Assembly (NCBI RefSeq): GCF_001741865.1
Contig: NZ_CP017147.1
Location: 957,001 to 1,021,000 of the forward strand
Source of the DNA: Bosea vaviloviae
GTDB taxonomy: Bacteria > Pseudomonadota > Alphaproteobacteria > Rhizobiales > Beijerinckiaceae
Reading direction: 5' to 3'
Length of the DNA stretch: 64,000 bases
Shown here piece by piece: positions 53,445 to 63,106 of this stretch. Made by a program: the position numbers and the translations under genes. How positions within the stretch are numbered: the stretch's first letter is position 1; every line of letters starts with the position of its first letter. The notes beneath the pieces were generated by a model. It saw only the letters and a program-made list of their open reading frames with translations. It did not search any database and was not told the DNA's origin.

Positions 53445-55040
53445 TCAGGCCTCGGCCGATTCTTCGGCGGCGTCGGCTTCGGTCTCTTCGGCAGCGGCCT
53501 CGATCCAGCCGGCCTTGACACGCGCGGCCATGATCATGGCCTCGGCATCCTGGCGGGACAGATCATAGCCGTCGAGATAGCCGGCATGGCGGGTGGTTTC
53601 GCCATCCTTGCGCTCGGTCCAGCCAACCAGATCATCGGTGGCGCAGCCAGCGAGGTCCTCGACGTTCTTCACGTCGTTCTCGCCCAGCGCAACCATCATG
53701 GAGGTAGTGATGCCTTCGACCTCGCGCAAGTCGTCCTCGACACCGAGCGCGCGGCGCTTCTCGTCGAACTCGGCTTCGATCGTGGCGAGATACTCCTGCG
53801 CGCGCGCCTGGATCTCGGCGGCGGTGTCCTCGTCGAAGCCTTCGATCGCGGCGAGCTCGGAGGGCTCGACATAGGCGACCTCCTCGACCGTGCGGAAGCC
53901 TTCCGAAGCCAGGAGCTGGCCGACCGTCTCGTCGACGTTCAGCGCATTCATGAAAATCTCGGTGCGCTGCAGGAACTCCTTCTGGCGGCGCTCCGATTCC
54001 TCGGCCTCGGTCAGGATGTCGATGTCCCAGCCGGTGAGCTGCGAGGCGAGGCGGACGTTCTGGCCGCGGCGGCCGATGGCGAGCGAGAGCTGCTCGTCGG
54101 GCACCACGACCTCGATCTTGTCGGCCTCCTCGTCGAGCACGACCTTGGCGACTTCCGCCGGCTGCAGGGCGTTGACGACGAAGGTCGCGATATCGGGCGA
54201 CCACGGGATGATGTCGATCTTCTCGCCCTGGAGCTCGCCGACGACGGCCTGGACGCGCGAGCCGCGCATGCCGACGCAGGCGCCGACCGGGTCGATCGAG
54301 GAATCGCGGCTGATCACGGCGATCTTGGCGCGGGAACCGGGGTCGCGAGCGACGGCCTTGACCTCGACGATGCCGTCATAGATCTCCGGCACTTCCTGGC
54401 CGAAGAGCTTGGCCATGAACTGCGGATGGGTGCGCGACAGGAAGATCTGCGGGCCGCGCGGCTCGCGGCGCACGTCGTAGACATAAGCGCGGGCCCGGTC
54501 GCCGACCTTGAAGGTCTCGCGCGGGATCATCTCGTCGCGGCGGATGATCGCCTCGCCACGGCCGAGATCGACGAAGACATTGCCGTATTCGACGCGCTTG
54601 ACCGCGCCGTTGACGATCTCGCCGATGCGATCCTTGTATTCGTCATACTGACGGTCGCGCTCGGCCTCGCGCACCTTCTGCACGATGACCTGCTTGGCCG
54701 ACTGCGCGGCGATGCGGCCGAAATCGAAGGGCGGCAGCGGATCGGCGATGACGTCGCCGACCTGGGCTGCCGGATTATGGCGCTTGGCCTCGTCGACGGT
54801 GATTTCGGTCGCGCCGTTCTCGACGAGGTCGACGACCTGGAGATGGCGGGCGAGGCGCAGCTCGCCGGTCTTGGTGTTGATCTCGGCATGAACGTCGGTC
54901 TCGGCGCCGTAGCGCGAGCGCGCGGCCTTGGCGATGGCATCCTGCATCGCATCGACGACGATCTGCCGGTCGATCGATTTCTCGCGGGCGACCGCGTCGG
55001 CGATCTGCAGCAGTTCGAGCCTGTTGGCGCTGACGACCAT
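53445..55040 (-). CDS. nusA: Transcription termination/antitermination factor NusA
   Basis: RNA-polymerase-binding factor in pausing, termination and rRNA antitermination; 531 aa. Order: N-terminal polymerase-binding domain (1-130), S1 domain (IGEIVNGAVKRVEYGNVFVDLGRGEAIIRRDEMI), KH1 (DPVGACVGMRGSRVQAVVGELQGEKIDII) and KH2 (LSLAIGRRGQNVRLASQLTGWDIDILTEAE), then C-terminal helix-hairpin-helix units (LREVEGITTSMMVALGENDVKNVEDLAGCATDDLVG). ATG at 55040 with GAGGAG eight bases upstream; a GTG at 55049 overlaps the rimP stop. Confidence 0.97.
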   Translation of the reverse strand: MVVSANRLELLQIADAVAREKSIDRQIVVDAMQDAIAKAARSRYGAETDVHAEINTKTGELRLARHLQVVDLVENGATEITVDEAKRHNPAAQVGDVIADPLPPFDFGRIAAQSAKQVIVQKVREAERDRQYDEYKDRIGEIVNGAVKRVEYGNVFVDLGRGEAIIRRDEMIPRETFKVGDRARAYVYDVRREPRGPQIFLSRTHPQFMAKLFGQEVPEIYDGIVEVKAVARDPGSRAKIAVISRDSSIDPVGACVGMRGSRVQAVVGELQGEKIDIIPWSPDIATFVVNALQPAEVAKVVLDEEADKIEVVVPDEQLSLAIGRRGQNVRLASQLTGWDIDILTEAEESERRQKEFLQRTEIFMNALNVDETVGQLLASEGFRTVEEVAYVEPSELAAIEGFDEDTAAEIQARAQEYLATIEAEFDEKRRALGVEDDLREVEGITTSMMVALGENDVKNVEDLAGCATDDLVGWTERKDGETTRHAGYLDGYDLSRQDAEAMIMAARVKAGWIEAAAEETEADAAEESAEA

Positions 55041-55045
55041 GGCGC

Positions 55046-55729
55046 TCACTCCTCTTCCGTTGTGTCCTGCGGAGCCTGTCCGGGCTTCTTGCCCGGGCGC
55101 GGTCCCAGCGATTTTCCCATGCCCTTCTTCGGGCTGGCGATCTCTTCGGCCGGCGGCATCTCGGGCGGCAGGCCCGATTTGCCGCGGCGCAGCGATTCCG
55201 TCACGAGCGCGTCGGTCAGCACGAGGCGGGCCTCGGCGATCAGCGACATCGGAATGGCGACGTCGCGCTCCTCTTCCGATTTCGCATCGTCGCGAGCGAG
55301 CAGGGCATTGCCGCCAGCCACGCCGCGCAAGATGCCGCGGAAGCGCTTGCGGCCGGCGACGACGGCTTCAGTATCGATCTTGGCGAGGTGCCCGGCCCAG
55401 CGCTCGAAATCGCTCGCCCGCACCAGCGGCCGGTCGATTCCCGGCGAAGACACCTCAAGATGATAGGCGACCTGCACGGGATCATCAACGTCGAGCGCCG
55501 GCGAGACGGCCTGGCTGACGGCCTCGCAGCCCTCGACATTCATGGTGCCGTCGGGCCGCTCGGCCATGATCTGGACCGTGCAGCCGTTCTGGCCGGTGAC
55601 GCGCACGCGCACCAGCCTGTAGCCGAGATCGGCGATCGCCGGCTCGACAATGGCCGCCACGCGCGCCGCCACGCCGCTTTCGACGACGAGGCGTGCCTCC
55701 TGTTCGGTGCTTGCTGTGGTCTCGTTCAT
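55046..55729 (-). CDS. rimP: Ribosome maturation factor RimP
   Basis: A 227-aa factor in 30S assembly. Blocks are [60 protein letters not shown] and [30 protein letters not shown]. The C-terminal tail after about 175 is basic and Pro-rich and longer than in E. coli, as in other alphaproteobacteria. The ATG at 55729 is chosen (MNETTASTE); AGGCGG lies before it. First gene of the rimP-nusA-ylxR-infB run. Confidence 0.94.
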   Translation of the reverse strand: MNETTASTEQEARLVVESGVAARVAAIVEPAIADLGYRLVRVRVTGQNGCTVQIMAERPDGTMNVEGCEAVSQAVSPALDVDDPVQVAYHLEVSSPGIDRPLVRASDFERWAGHLAKIDTEAVVAGRKRFRGILRGVAGGNALLARDDAKSEEERDVAIPMSLIAEARLVLTDALVTESLRRGKSGLPPEMPPAEEIASPKKGMGKSLGPRPGKKPGQAPQDTTEEE

Positions 55730-56100
55730 ACCTTGGCCGCCTGCATGGAGCTGAATGTCATCCGGCTCCAAACCAAATCACTGGACCATGACGTCGCCCG
55801 AAAACCGGTTTCCGCTCTATTGCTAATGCGGGTCTTCGGCGCGGCATCATGCTCTGGCCCCGGCAGGGCTTCAGCCAATAAAAAAGAGCGGGCCGGCAGG
55901 CCCGCTCTTGATCATCGGCTGATACCGAAACCAGAGCTGTTAGACGCTATTTAGTCCGGCTCGCCAATGCATGCAAGGTCTGGATCGATTGCGGGTCTGG
56001 ATCGATCGATCCTGGAAGTCGCGCTTTCTCCGTTCGCGCTAACCGGCTGGTCATTCTTCTCCCCGATAGTGCGGCCGCAGACGTTGCGTGAGGATGCTGC
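55730..56100. other. 371-bp divergent gap between rimP and the DUF2336 gene
   Basis: No convincing gene. It holds the divergent promoters, a GAAAACCGGTTTCC palindrome near 55800-55815 and a leftward terminator (55885-55908) described separately. A 74-codon frame here has no family features. Confidence 0.5.
55885..55908 (-). terminator. Leftward intrinsic terminator with no leftward gene upstream
   Basis: Perfect 10-bp stem AGAGCGGGCC / GGCCCGCTCT with a four-base loop; read leftward it is followed by a run of T residues. The nearest leftward gene is trmB, which ends about 1.26 kb away beyond an opposite-strand gene. So it terminates either a long antisense 3' tail or an unannotated short transcript. 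Confidence 0.8.
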
Positions 56101-57189
56101 ATGAGTTCGGTGAGTGCGCTGTTGCGCGATCTTGAAGCGACGATGACGCGTGGGTCGACTGACGACCGCACTCAGATTCTGGCCCGCCTGACTGACCTCT
56201 TTCTCAGCACCGCCGCCGGTATGGAAGAGGACCAGGTCAGCATTTTCGACGTGGTGATCGGCCGGCTTTCGCGCGCCATCGAGGTCCGGGCCCGTATCGA
56301 ATTGTCGGAGCGGCTCGCTCCCATTCCCAATGCGCCGAGCGGCGTCGTGCGCCAACTCGCGCTCGACGAGATCGCCGTCGCCAGGCCGGTGCTGATCGCC
56401 TCGAAACGTCTCACCGACCAGGATCTGGTCGCTGTCTCGGCCGCCAAGGGCCGCGATCACATGCTCGCCATCACCGAGCGGCCCGATCTCGGCGAGCCGG
56501 TCACGGATTTCCTGATTCTGCGCGGTGGCCGCGTCGTCACCCATGCGGTGGCGGCAAACCAGACCGCGCGCTTCTCACGCCATGGCATGGGCGTGCTGGT
56601 GATGCGGGCCGTCCAGGACGATGCGCTCCAGGCGACTTTGGGCTCGCGAAGCGACATTCCGGCCGAATTGCTCGATCAGCTTCTGGTCGCCGCCAAGAAT
56701 TCGGCGCGGCGTCGCCTCACGGCGACGCTGGAGCCCTCGCTTGCCGGCGCGGTCGACATGGCCGTCGAGCGCGGTGCCCAGGCGATCGTCGCCGAGGCGC
56801 AGATGAGTGACGGGTACGCCAAGATCAACGCGGCCCTGATCGAGATCAACCGGCTCCACGAAGCCGGCCAGCTCGACGAGGCCAAGCTGGTCGAATTCGC
56901 TGCTGCAGGCGCCTTGGAGCATGCGATGTGCGCCGTTGCGGCGCTGGCGCAGCTTGGTCTGCCGGCGACCGAGCAGATCATCCTGGGCACGGACCGTGAC
57001 GCCGTGCTCCTGGTCGGCCGGGCTCTCGGCTGGTCCTGGGAGACCACGCGCGCGCTGATCGGCCTGCGCAAGGATCTCGGCAAGTCGGAGGTCGCGATCG
57101 AGCGCGCCCGTCAGAGCTTCCGCACCTTGAACACGACGACCGCCCAGCGCGTGCTCGGCTTCCTCAGGATGCGCGACGCACAGCCGTGA
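56101..57189 (+). CDS. DUF2336 protein
   Basis: A 362-aa protein of a family found mostly in alphaproteobacteria, with unknown function. It is nearly all helical, with HEAT-like repeating helices: DLFLSTAAGMEEDQVSIFDVVIGRLSRAIEVRARIELSERLAPIPNAPSGVVRQLALDEIAVARPVLIAS. No signal, membrane segment or catalytic motif is seen. ATG with GAGGAT upstream. Its 3' end overlaps the trmB 3' end by 26 bases, tail to tail. Inserted between trmB and rimP, which are usually close in relatives. Confidence 0.87.
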   Translation: MSSVSALLRDLEATMTRGSTDDRTQILARLTDLFLSTAAGMEEDQVSIFDVVIGRLSRAIEVRARIELSERLAPIPNAPSGVVRQLALDEIAVARPVLIASKRLTDQDLVAVSAAKGRDHMLAITERPDLGEPVTDFLILRGGRVVTHAVAANQTARFSRHGMGVLVMRAVQDDALQATLGSRSDIPAELLDQLLVAAKNSARRRLTATLEPSLAGAVDMAVERGAQAIVAEAQMSDGYAKINAALIEINRLHEAGQLDEAKLVEFAAAGALEHAMCAVAALAQLGLPATEQIILGTDRDAVLLVGRALGWSWETTRALIGLRKDLGKSEVAIERARQSFRTLNTTTAQRVLGFLRMRDAQP

Positions 57190-57862
57190 GGTAGCTCGGC
57201 ACGCGGCCCGCCGCGACGGCCTTCGCCTCGTAGCGCGTGCGGATCCAGCCGGGGTAAGGCTTGCGCCAATCATCGGCGCGCTCATCCGTCCAGTCGAAAT
57301 CGGGCGAGCGGGCGAGCCGTGCCAGCGTCCAGCCGACATAATCGTCGATGTCGCTGGCGAAGCGGAAGCGACCGCCCGGGCGCAGACAGCGGGCGAACAA
57401 GCCAAGTGTGCGTTCGGAGACGAAACGCCGCTTGCGCTGGCGCCGCTTCGGCCAGGGATCGGGATAGAGCAGGTCGATCGCATCGAGCGAGCCTTCCGGC
57501 AGGCGCGGCAGCATCAGTGCAGCGTCGCCGTCCCAGAGCCGGATATTGGTCAGCCCTTCCCGCTCGACGATGGCGAGGAACTTCGCCATCCCATTGATGA
57601 AGGGCTCGACGCCAATGAAGCCGATCTGCGGGCTCTCGCGCATCCGCGACAGCAGATGCTCGCCGCCGCCGAAGCCGATCTCGAGCCGAACCGCCGTCAT
57701 GGGCTGCGGAAACAGCGCCGCCAGATCGGTGATCGCGCCATCGGGCAGGCGCAGGCGCGGCAATACGCCCTCGATCATCGCATTCTGGCCTTCGCGCAGG
57801 GCCTTGCCTTTGCGACGGCCGAAGAAGGCGCGGTCAGGATCGAAGTCGTCTGTCATGCTCAT
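57164..57862 (-). CDS. trmB: tRNA (guanine-46-N7)-methyltransferase
   Basis: SAM-dependent enzyme that makes m7G46 in the variable loop; 232 aa. The SAM site is VRLEIGFGGGEHLLSRMRESPQIGFIGVEPFINGMAKF; IDLLYPDPWPKRRQRKRRFVS is the diagnostic tRNA-binding block with its Asp. The start is one of two ATGs six bases apart; the upstream one is listed. Its end overlaps the DUF2336 gene. Confidence 0.95.
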   Translation of the reverse strand: MSMTDDFDPDRAFFGRRKGKALREGQNAMIEGVLPRLRLPDGAITDLAALFPQPMTAVRLEIGFGGGEHLLSRMRESPQIGFIGVEPFINGMAKFLAIVEREGLTNIRLWDGDAALMLPRLPEGSLDAIDLLYPDPWPKRRQRKRRFVSERTLGLFARCLRPGGRFRFASDIDDYVGWTLARLARSPDFDWTDERADDWRKPYPGWIRTRYEAKAVAAGRVPSYLTAVRRAS

Positions 57863-57897
57863 GTCTTTGATATTGAATTGTTTTTCAAAGGAACACG

Positions 57898-57945
57898 CTG
57901 TCATCCCAGACAGGCGGCGAAGCCGCGCAGATCCGGAATGACGAC
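57898..57945. repeat. Fragment of the GTCATCC...GGAATGACG repeat
   Basis: GTCATCCCAGAC at the left and TCCGGAATGACGACG at the right resemble the ends of the elements at 6841-6948 and 5740-5885. It lies between metK and trmB and probably separates them as transcription units. Confidence 0.5.
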
Positions 57946-57996
57946 GTGTTTCCACGGCCTTGCAGCCTGCTCTAGCGGATTCTGGGCAAAGAAAAA

Positions 57997-58018
57997 GGCC
58001 GGAGCCAAGGCTCCGGCC
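57997..58018 (-). terminator. Intrinsic terminator of metK
   Basis: Perfect 10-bp stem GGCCGGAGCC / GGCTCCGGCC with an AA loop; read leftward it is followed by TTTTTC. It lies 27 bases beyond the metK stop. Confidence 0.93.
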
Positions 58019-58044
58019 TGATGCAATTCAGTCGAAACCGTCGC

Positions 58045-59250
<1,206 letters not shown>

Positions 59251-59380
59251 GGTCAGATAACCCTTCGGATGGGGTTGGCGAGTGACCGGCGTGACGACAC
59301 GATCGGCCGACGAAAACGGGCACCCTCTTTGCAGCGGGCGCGTTCGCCGTCAAGCCGGAAATCCGTTTTTCGGGAGCCTT

Positions 59381-59396
59381 GTTCGTCAGGACGAAC
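59381..59396. promoter_or_regulatory. Short hairpin between the XRE gene and metK
   Basis: GTTCGTC-AG-GACGAAC, a perfect seven-base dyad about 130 bases upstream of metK. No T-run follows it on the leftward strand, so it is not a clear terminator. It could be a binding site or chance. Confidence 0.35.
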
Positions 59397-59411
59397 AAAA
59401 ACAGAGCTAGA

Positions 59412-59825
59412 TCACGCGATTCCGCTGTCTTCTTCCGCCAGCGCCTCGACGAGATCGACGATGCGCCGTCGCACCCGCCCGCTCTTGATGCGTACGAAGG
59501 CCTTGGTCAGCTGTACGCCTTCGCTGGTCGCCATGAAGTCGGAGACATAGGCCGATGAGGCGGCGTCGGAGAAGCCGCCCGCCGGCATGTCGCCGGTCGG
59601 GGCTCCGTCGAAGAAGAAGGAGACCGGCACGTCCAGCATCTTGGCGATCTGCTGCAAGCGGCTGGCGCTGATGCGGTTCGAGCCTTTTTCGTACTTTTGG
59701 ACCTGCTGGAAGGTCAGTCCGAGACCCTCGCCGAGCCTCTCCTGGCTGACTCCAGCAAGCATTCGGCGCATCCGGACACGGCTTCCGACATGGCGGTCGA
59801 TCGGGTTGGGCACTTTTTTGATCAT
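59412..59825 (-). CDS. XRE-family regulator (PraR/PhrR-like)
   Basis: A 137-aa helix-turn-helix regulator. The DNA-binding domain at about 10-70 reads IDRHVGSRVRMRRMLAGVSQERLGEGLGLTFQQVQKYEKGSNRISASRLQQIAKML, followed by a helical tail. The sequence and its place between lnt and metK match PraR/PhrR of rhizobia, known as a low-pH or quorum/biofilm-linked regulator in some species. The role here is inferred. Confidence 0.88.
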   Translation of the reverse strand: MIKKVPNPIDRHVGSRVRMRRMLAGVSQERLGEGLGLTFQQVQKYEKGSNRISASRLQQIAKMLDVPVSFFFDGAPTGDMPAGGFSDAASSAYVSDFMATSEGVQLTKAFVRIKSGRVRRRIVDLVEALAEEDSGIA

Positions 59826-59955
59826 GAATCGACCACCCTTGGGTCAGTTTTCTTGGAAATCATCATCCGGCAGGCATGAATTTATTTTAGCAATTTATAT
59901 GCTTCCCGCGGGAACAGCCATCCCTTTCGCAGGAAAAAAGTTCCAGATGGGATGA

Positions 59956-61551
59956 TCAGCCCGGTCGAACCCGCGCAAGCAGCAAGAACAGCGCAATTAG
60001 CCCCACTAAAGCGGCATCTCCGAATTGCGCATAGAGCGTAACGGGAGCCGCTTGCGGCAAGTTTGCATCGAGAACACCCTGTGTGCCCAAGGGCAAGCTG
60101 GCTGTGATGCGGCCATAACCATCGATCACCGCCGAGATTCCGGTATTGGCGACGCGGACCAGCGGCAGCCCTTCCTCGATGGCGCGCATCCTCGCCTGGG
60201 CCAGGTGCTGGTAAGGTCCGCTGGTCTGGCCGAACCAGCCGTCATTGGTGAGGTTGAGCATCAGGCCGGGGCGCGGACCCTGCTGCGGCATGACTTCGCC
60301 GGGGAAGATCGCCTCGTAGCAGAGCAGCGGTGCGACCGCGGGCAGGCCGCGGATCGAGAGCGGGGTGTGCCGCGTGCCTGCGGCGAAGCCGCCCGGAATC
60401 GAGACGAATTCCGACAGCCCGACGCCGCGGATCAAGCGTTCCAGGATCGGCGGCAGATACTCGCCGAAGGGCACGAGATGGACCTTGTCGTAGCTCGAGA
60501 CGATCACGCCTTCGTCGTTCACGACCTGCACCGAATTGAAGATCGGCGGCCGGCTTTCGCCGGGCAGCGCCTCGCCTGCCCGCGCCGCGCCGGTGATCAG
60601 CGTCGTGTTCGGCGGTAGGACCGCGGCGATGCGCTGGAGCGCCTGGGGCGAGCGGCCGAGCAGGAAGGGAAAGGCCGATTCCGGCCAGATCAGATGTGTG
60701 ACGTCCTGCACGCCGAGCGTCGAGGGGCTCGTCGCCCGGTCGCTGAGCGTGAGATATTCGTTCAGAATCGCCTCGCCGTTATGGGCGTTGAATTTGGCGT
60801 CCTGCGCCAGGTTCGGCTGCATCAACCGCAGCTTCACGCCGGCAACCACCGGCGCCGCCGCATTCGGAATGTGCCAGGCGCCAAAGCCGATGAGAGCGGC
60901 GAGCGTCAGGACGGCGAGGATCGGCGCGCGCCAGCGCCTCGCGCCGGCCTCGGCCGTGCCGAGCGTCGCAGGCGCCGCGCCGATCGCGACCGCCAGCAGT
61001 GTCAATCCATAGAGCCCGCCGAGCGCGGCGAATTGCGCGATGAAGCCCTGGCCGGCCAGCATCATGCCGTAGACGTTCCAGGGAAAGCCGGTCAGCACAT
61101 GGCCGCGCAGCCATTCGCTGACGGTCAGCGCGACGGCGAGCATGAGGATGCGTCCAGCTCCGGCCGGCCAGAGCAACCGGGCGCAGCCGAAGGCCAGCGC
61201 CGGGAACAGGGCGAGAAAGGCCGGCAGGGCGACGACGCCGAGCGGCATCGCCCAGGCGAATTTGTCGGCCTCCACCAGGAAGGCCGAGCCCAGCCACCAG
61301 AGGCCGGCGAGGAAGAAGCCGAAACCCCACCACCAGCCCGCCGCGAAAGCCGCCCTGAAGCGGCTCGACGCAGTGGCGCCGACGGCTCCATCGATCAGCC
61401 AGACGGCGACGGTCATGGGCACGACGATCAGCGGCCAGAGATCGAGCGGGGGCAGGGCAAGCGCGCCGCTGGCGCCCGTAACGAGCGCGATCAGGCGCTT
61501 GCGCCATCCCCAGGAGAGGATGATCCCGTCGGCCAGCGCGGAGAGCCGCAT
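59956..61551 (-). CDS. lnt: Apolipoprotein N-acyltransferase
   Basis: Inner-membrane enzyme that adds the third acyl chain to lipoproteins; 531 aa. About seven membrane helices in the first 220 residues lead into the nitrilase-fold domain with the catalytic triad: Glu in HLIWPESAFPFLL, Lys in VSSYDKVHLVPFGEYLP and Cys in APLLCYEAIFPGEV. The start overlaps the corC-type stop by one base (TGATG), so the two are coupled. Confidence 0.95.
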   Translation of the reverse strand: MRLSALADGIILSWGWRKRLIALVTGASGALALPPLDLWPLIVVPMTVAVWLIDGAVGATASSRFRAAFAAGWWWGFGFFLAGLWWLGSAFLVEADKFAWAMPLGVVALPAFLALFPALAFGCARLLWPAGAGRILMLAVALTVSEWLRGHVLTGFPWNVYGMMLAGQGFIAQFAALGGLYGLTLLAVAIGAAPATLGTAEAGARRWRAPILAVLTLAALIGFGAWHIPNAAAPVVAGVKLRLMQPNLAQDAKFNAHNGEAILNEYLTLSDRATSPSTLGVQDVTHLIWPESAFPFLLGRSPQALQRIAAVLPPNTTLITGAARAGEALPGESRPPIFNSVQVVNDEGVIVSSYDKVHLVPFGEYLPPILERLIRGVGLSEFVSIPGGFAAGTRHTPLSIRGLPAVAPLLCYEAIFPGEVMPQQGPRPGLMLNLTNDGWFGQTSGPYQHLAQARMRAIEEGLPLVRVANTGISAVIDGYGRITASLPLGTQGVLDANLPQAAPVTLYAQFGDAALVGLIALFLLLARVRPG

Positions 61552-62540
61552 CAGCCGGCTTCCGCCTGCGGCGCCGTGTCGGGGGCCGCCGTGCTGCGCC
61601 GGAGAATGCTGAGCCGCTTGATTCGGCGCGGATCGGCCTCGATGATCTCGAAGGACAGGCCTTCCGGCCCCTCGATCGTCTCGCCCTGCGCCGGTACGCG
61701 GCCGGCCAGCGTCACGATCAGCCCACCCAGCGTGTCGATCTCCTCGGCCACTTCGGTATCCGAGAGATCGATGCCGGTCGCGTCCTTGAGTTCGTTGAGC
61801 GTCGCGCGCGCATCAGCGGTGAAGCGGTCCTGGCCCGTGGCGGCGATCGCGGGAGCCTCGTCGAGATCGTGCTCGTCCTCGATGTCGCCGACGACGATCT
61901 CGACGAGATCCTCCATCGAGACCAGCCCGTCCGTTCCGCCATACTCGTCGATCACGAGAGCGATATGCGTGCGTGTCGCCTGCATCTTCACGAGCAGGTC
62001 GACCGCCGGCATCGAGGGCGGGACATAGAGCACGGGGCGCAGGATCTTCGCACTCGCCAGCGTGGTGGAGAGGTCGACCGCGCCGAGATTGTGCAGCGCC
62101 GGCTCCGACAGGCCTGGGCTCGGCTCGGCCTTGCCCTGTTCGGCGATGAATTCCAGGAAGTCGCGGATATGGACCATGCCGCGCGGGTCATCGAGCGAAT
62201 CGTCGAAGACCGGCAGGCGCGAATGGCCCGCCGTCCGAAACAGCGCCAGCAATTCGTCCAGCGTGGCATCGGCGGGGACGGCGATGATATCGGCGCGCGG
62301 CACCATCACGTCGCCGACGCGTCGTTCGCGCAGGCTGAGCACATTGGAGAGCATCACGCGCTCCTGCGCGCTCAGATCGGCCGATTGGCCGCTGTCGCGG
62401 TCCTGCGCCAGCGCTTCGGTGATGTCCTCGCGGATCGTCGCGCCGCTGCGCATGCCGAGCCGTTCGAGGAACTGGCCAAGCCAATGGGAGAGGCCACGAC
62501 TGGTGGCGTCCGTCTGGGTAGATCGACTGTCGTCGCTCAT
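61551..62540 (-). CDS. CorC/HlyC-family CBS-domain protein
   Basis: A 329-aa cytosolic protein with a CBS pair (about 70-200: LRERRVGDVMVPRADIIAVPADATLDELLALFRTAGHSRLPVFDDSLDDPRGMVHIRDFLEF and VPPSMPAVDLLVKMQATRTHIALVIDEYGGTDGLVSMEDLVE). The C-terminal CorC_HlyC domain (about 220-310) follows. Relatives are linked to Mg/Co efflux or to YbeY/Lnt operon function. No DUF21 membrane part. Overlaps ybeY by four bases. Confidence 0.92.
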   Translation of the reverse strand: MSDDSRSTQTDATSRGLSHWLGQFLERLGMRSGATIREDITEALAQDRDSGQSADLSAQERVMLSNVLSLRERRVGDVMVPRADIIAVPADATLDELLALFRTAGHSRLPVFDDSLDDPRGMVHIRDFLEFIAEQGKAEPSPGLSEPALHNLGAVDLSTTLASAKILRPVLYVPPSMPAVDLLVKMQATRTHIALVIDEYGGTDGLVSMEDLVEIVVGDIEDEHDLDEAPAIAATGQDRFTADARATLNELKDATGIDLSDTEVAEEIDTLGGLIVTLAGRVPAQGETIEGPEGLSFEIIEADPRRIKRLSILRRSTAAPDTAPQAEAG

Positions 62541-63106
62541 GATGCTGTGGAGAGAACCAGGGTTGGGGCGAGCGGCTCGGAGTCCGCATAGGGGTCGGCG
62601 ATGCCGAGCCGGGCGAGCGCTGCGATCTCGAGCGCTTCCATCCGTTCGGCTTGCGCTGGTGTTTCGTGATCCTCGCCGAGCAGGTGCAGCAGGCCGTGTA
62701 TCACAAGATGGCTGACATGGTCGCCGAAATCCTTGCCCTCGTCCTGCGCCTCGCGGGCAATCGTCTCATAGGCCAGGACGATGTCGCCGAGAACCGGGCT
62801 GCCAGCGATCCGCTCGGGCGGCGCGGCCGGAAATGAGAGAACATTGGTCGGCTTGTCGAAGCCGCGCCAGTCGCGGTTGACCACGCGGATGCGCTTGTCA
62901 TCGGTCATCAGCAGGCTGAGCTCGGCGCCTTCGAGCGGCGTGACAGGCGCAACGGCGAGCGCCGCCTGCGTCGCATCCGCCACGCGCTGGCGCAGATCGG
63001 CAAGCTCGCGCCAGCGTTTCGCCTGGATCCTCAGCGCCAGGGTCAACTCCGGCGCGGGCCTGTCAGCATGCGGCGCCGAGCGCCGCATGCGAGGTCGGTC
63101 GTTCAT
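62537..63106 (-). CDS. ybeY: Endoribonuclease YbeY
   Basis: Metal-dependent RNase for 16S rRNA maturation and ribosome quality control; 189 aa. The H3xH5xH zinc motif is [25 protein letters not shown] (about 135-155). [30 protein letters not shown] is the N-terminal family block. Overlaps phoH and the corC-type gene by four bases each (ATGA), a tight operon. Confidence 0.95.
   Translation of the reverse strand: MNDRPRMRRSAPHADRPAPELTLALRIQAKRWRELADLRQRVADATQAALAVAPVTPLEGAELSLLMTDDKRIRVVNRDWRGFDKPTNVLSFPAAPPERIAGSPVLGDIVLAYETIAREAQDEGKDFGDHVSHLVIHGLLHLLGEDHETPAQAERMEALEIAALARLGIADPYADSEPLAPTLVLSTAS

Noticed and set aside
53001..55463. 820-codon open frame antisense to nusA and ylxR
   Set aside because: Spans several genes of the opposite strand and has no motif.
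55947..56171. 74-codon leftward frame in the rimP-DUF2336 gap
   Set aside because: Overlaps the start of the DUF2336 gene and lacks any feature; kept only as a region where a short RNA might begin.
59251..59411. SAM riboswitch in the metK leader
   Set aside because: I looked for SAM-II, SAM-V and SAM/SAH type conserved cores and saw none; only a short dyad is present. A covariance-model search would settle it.
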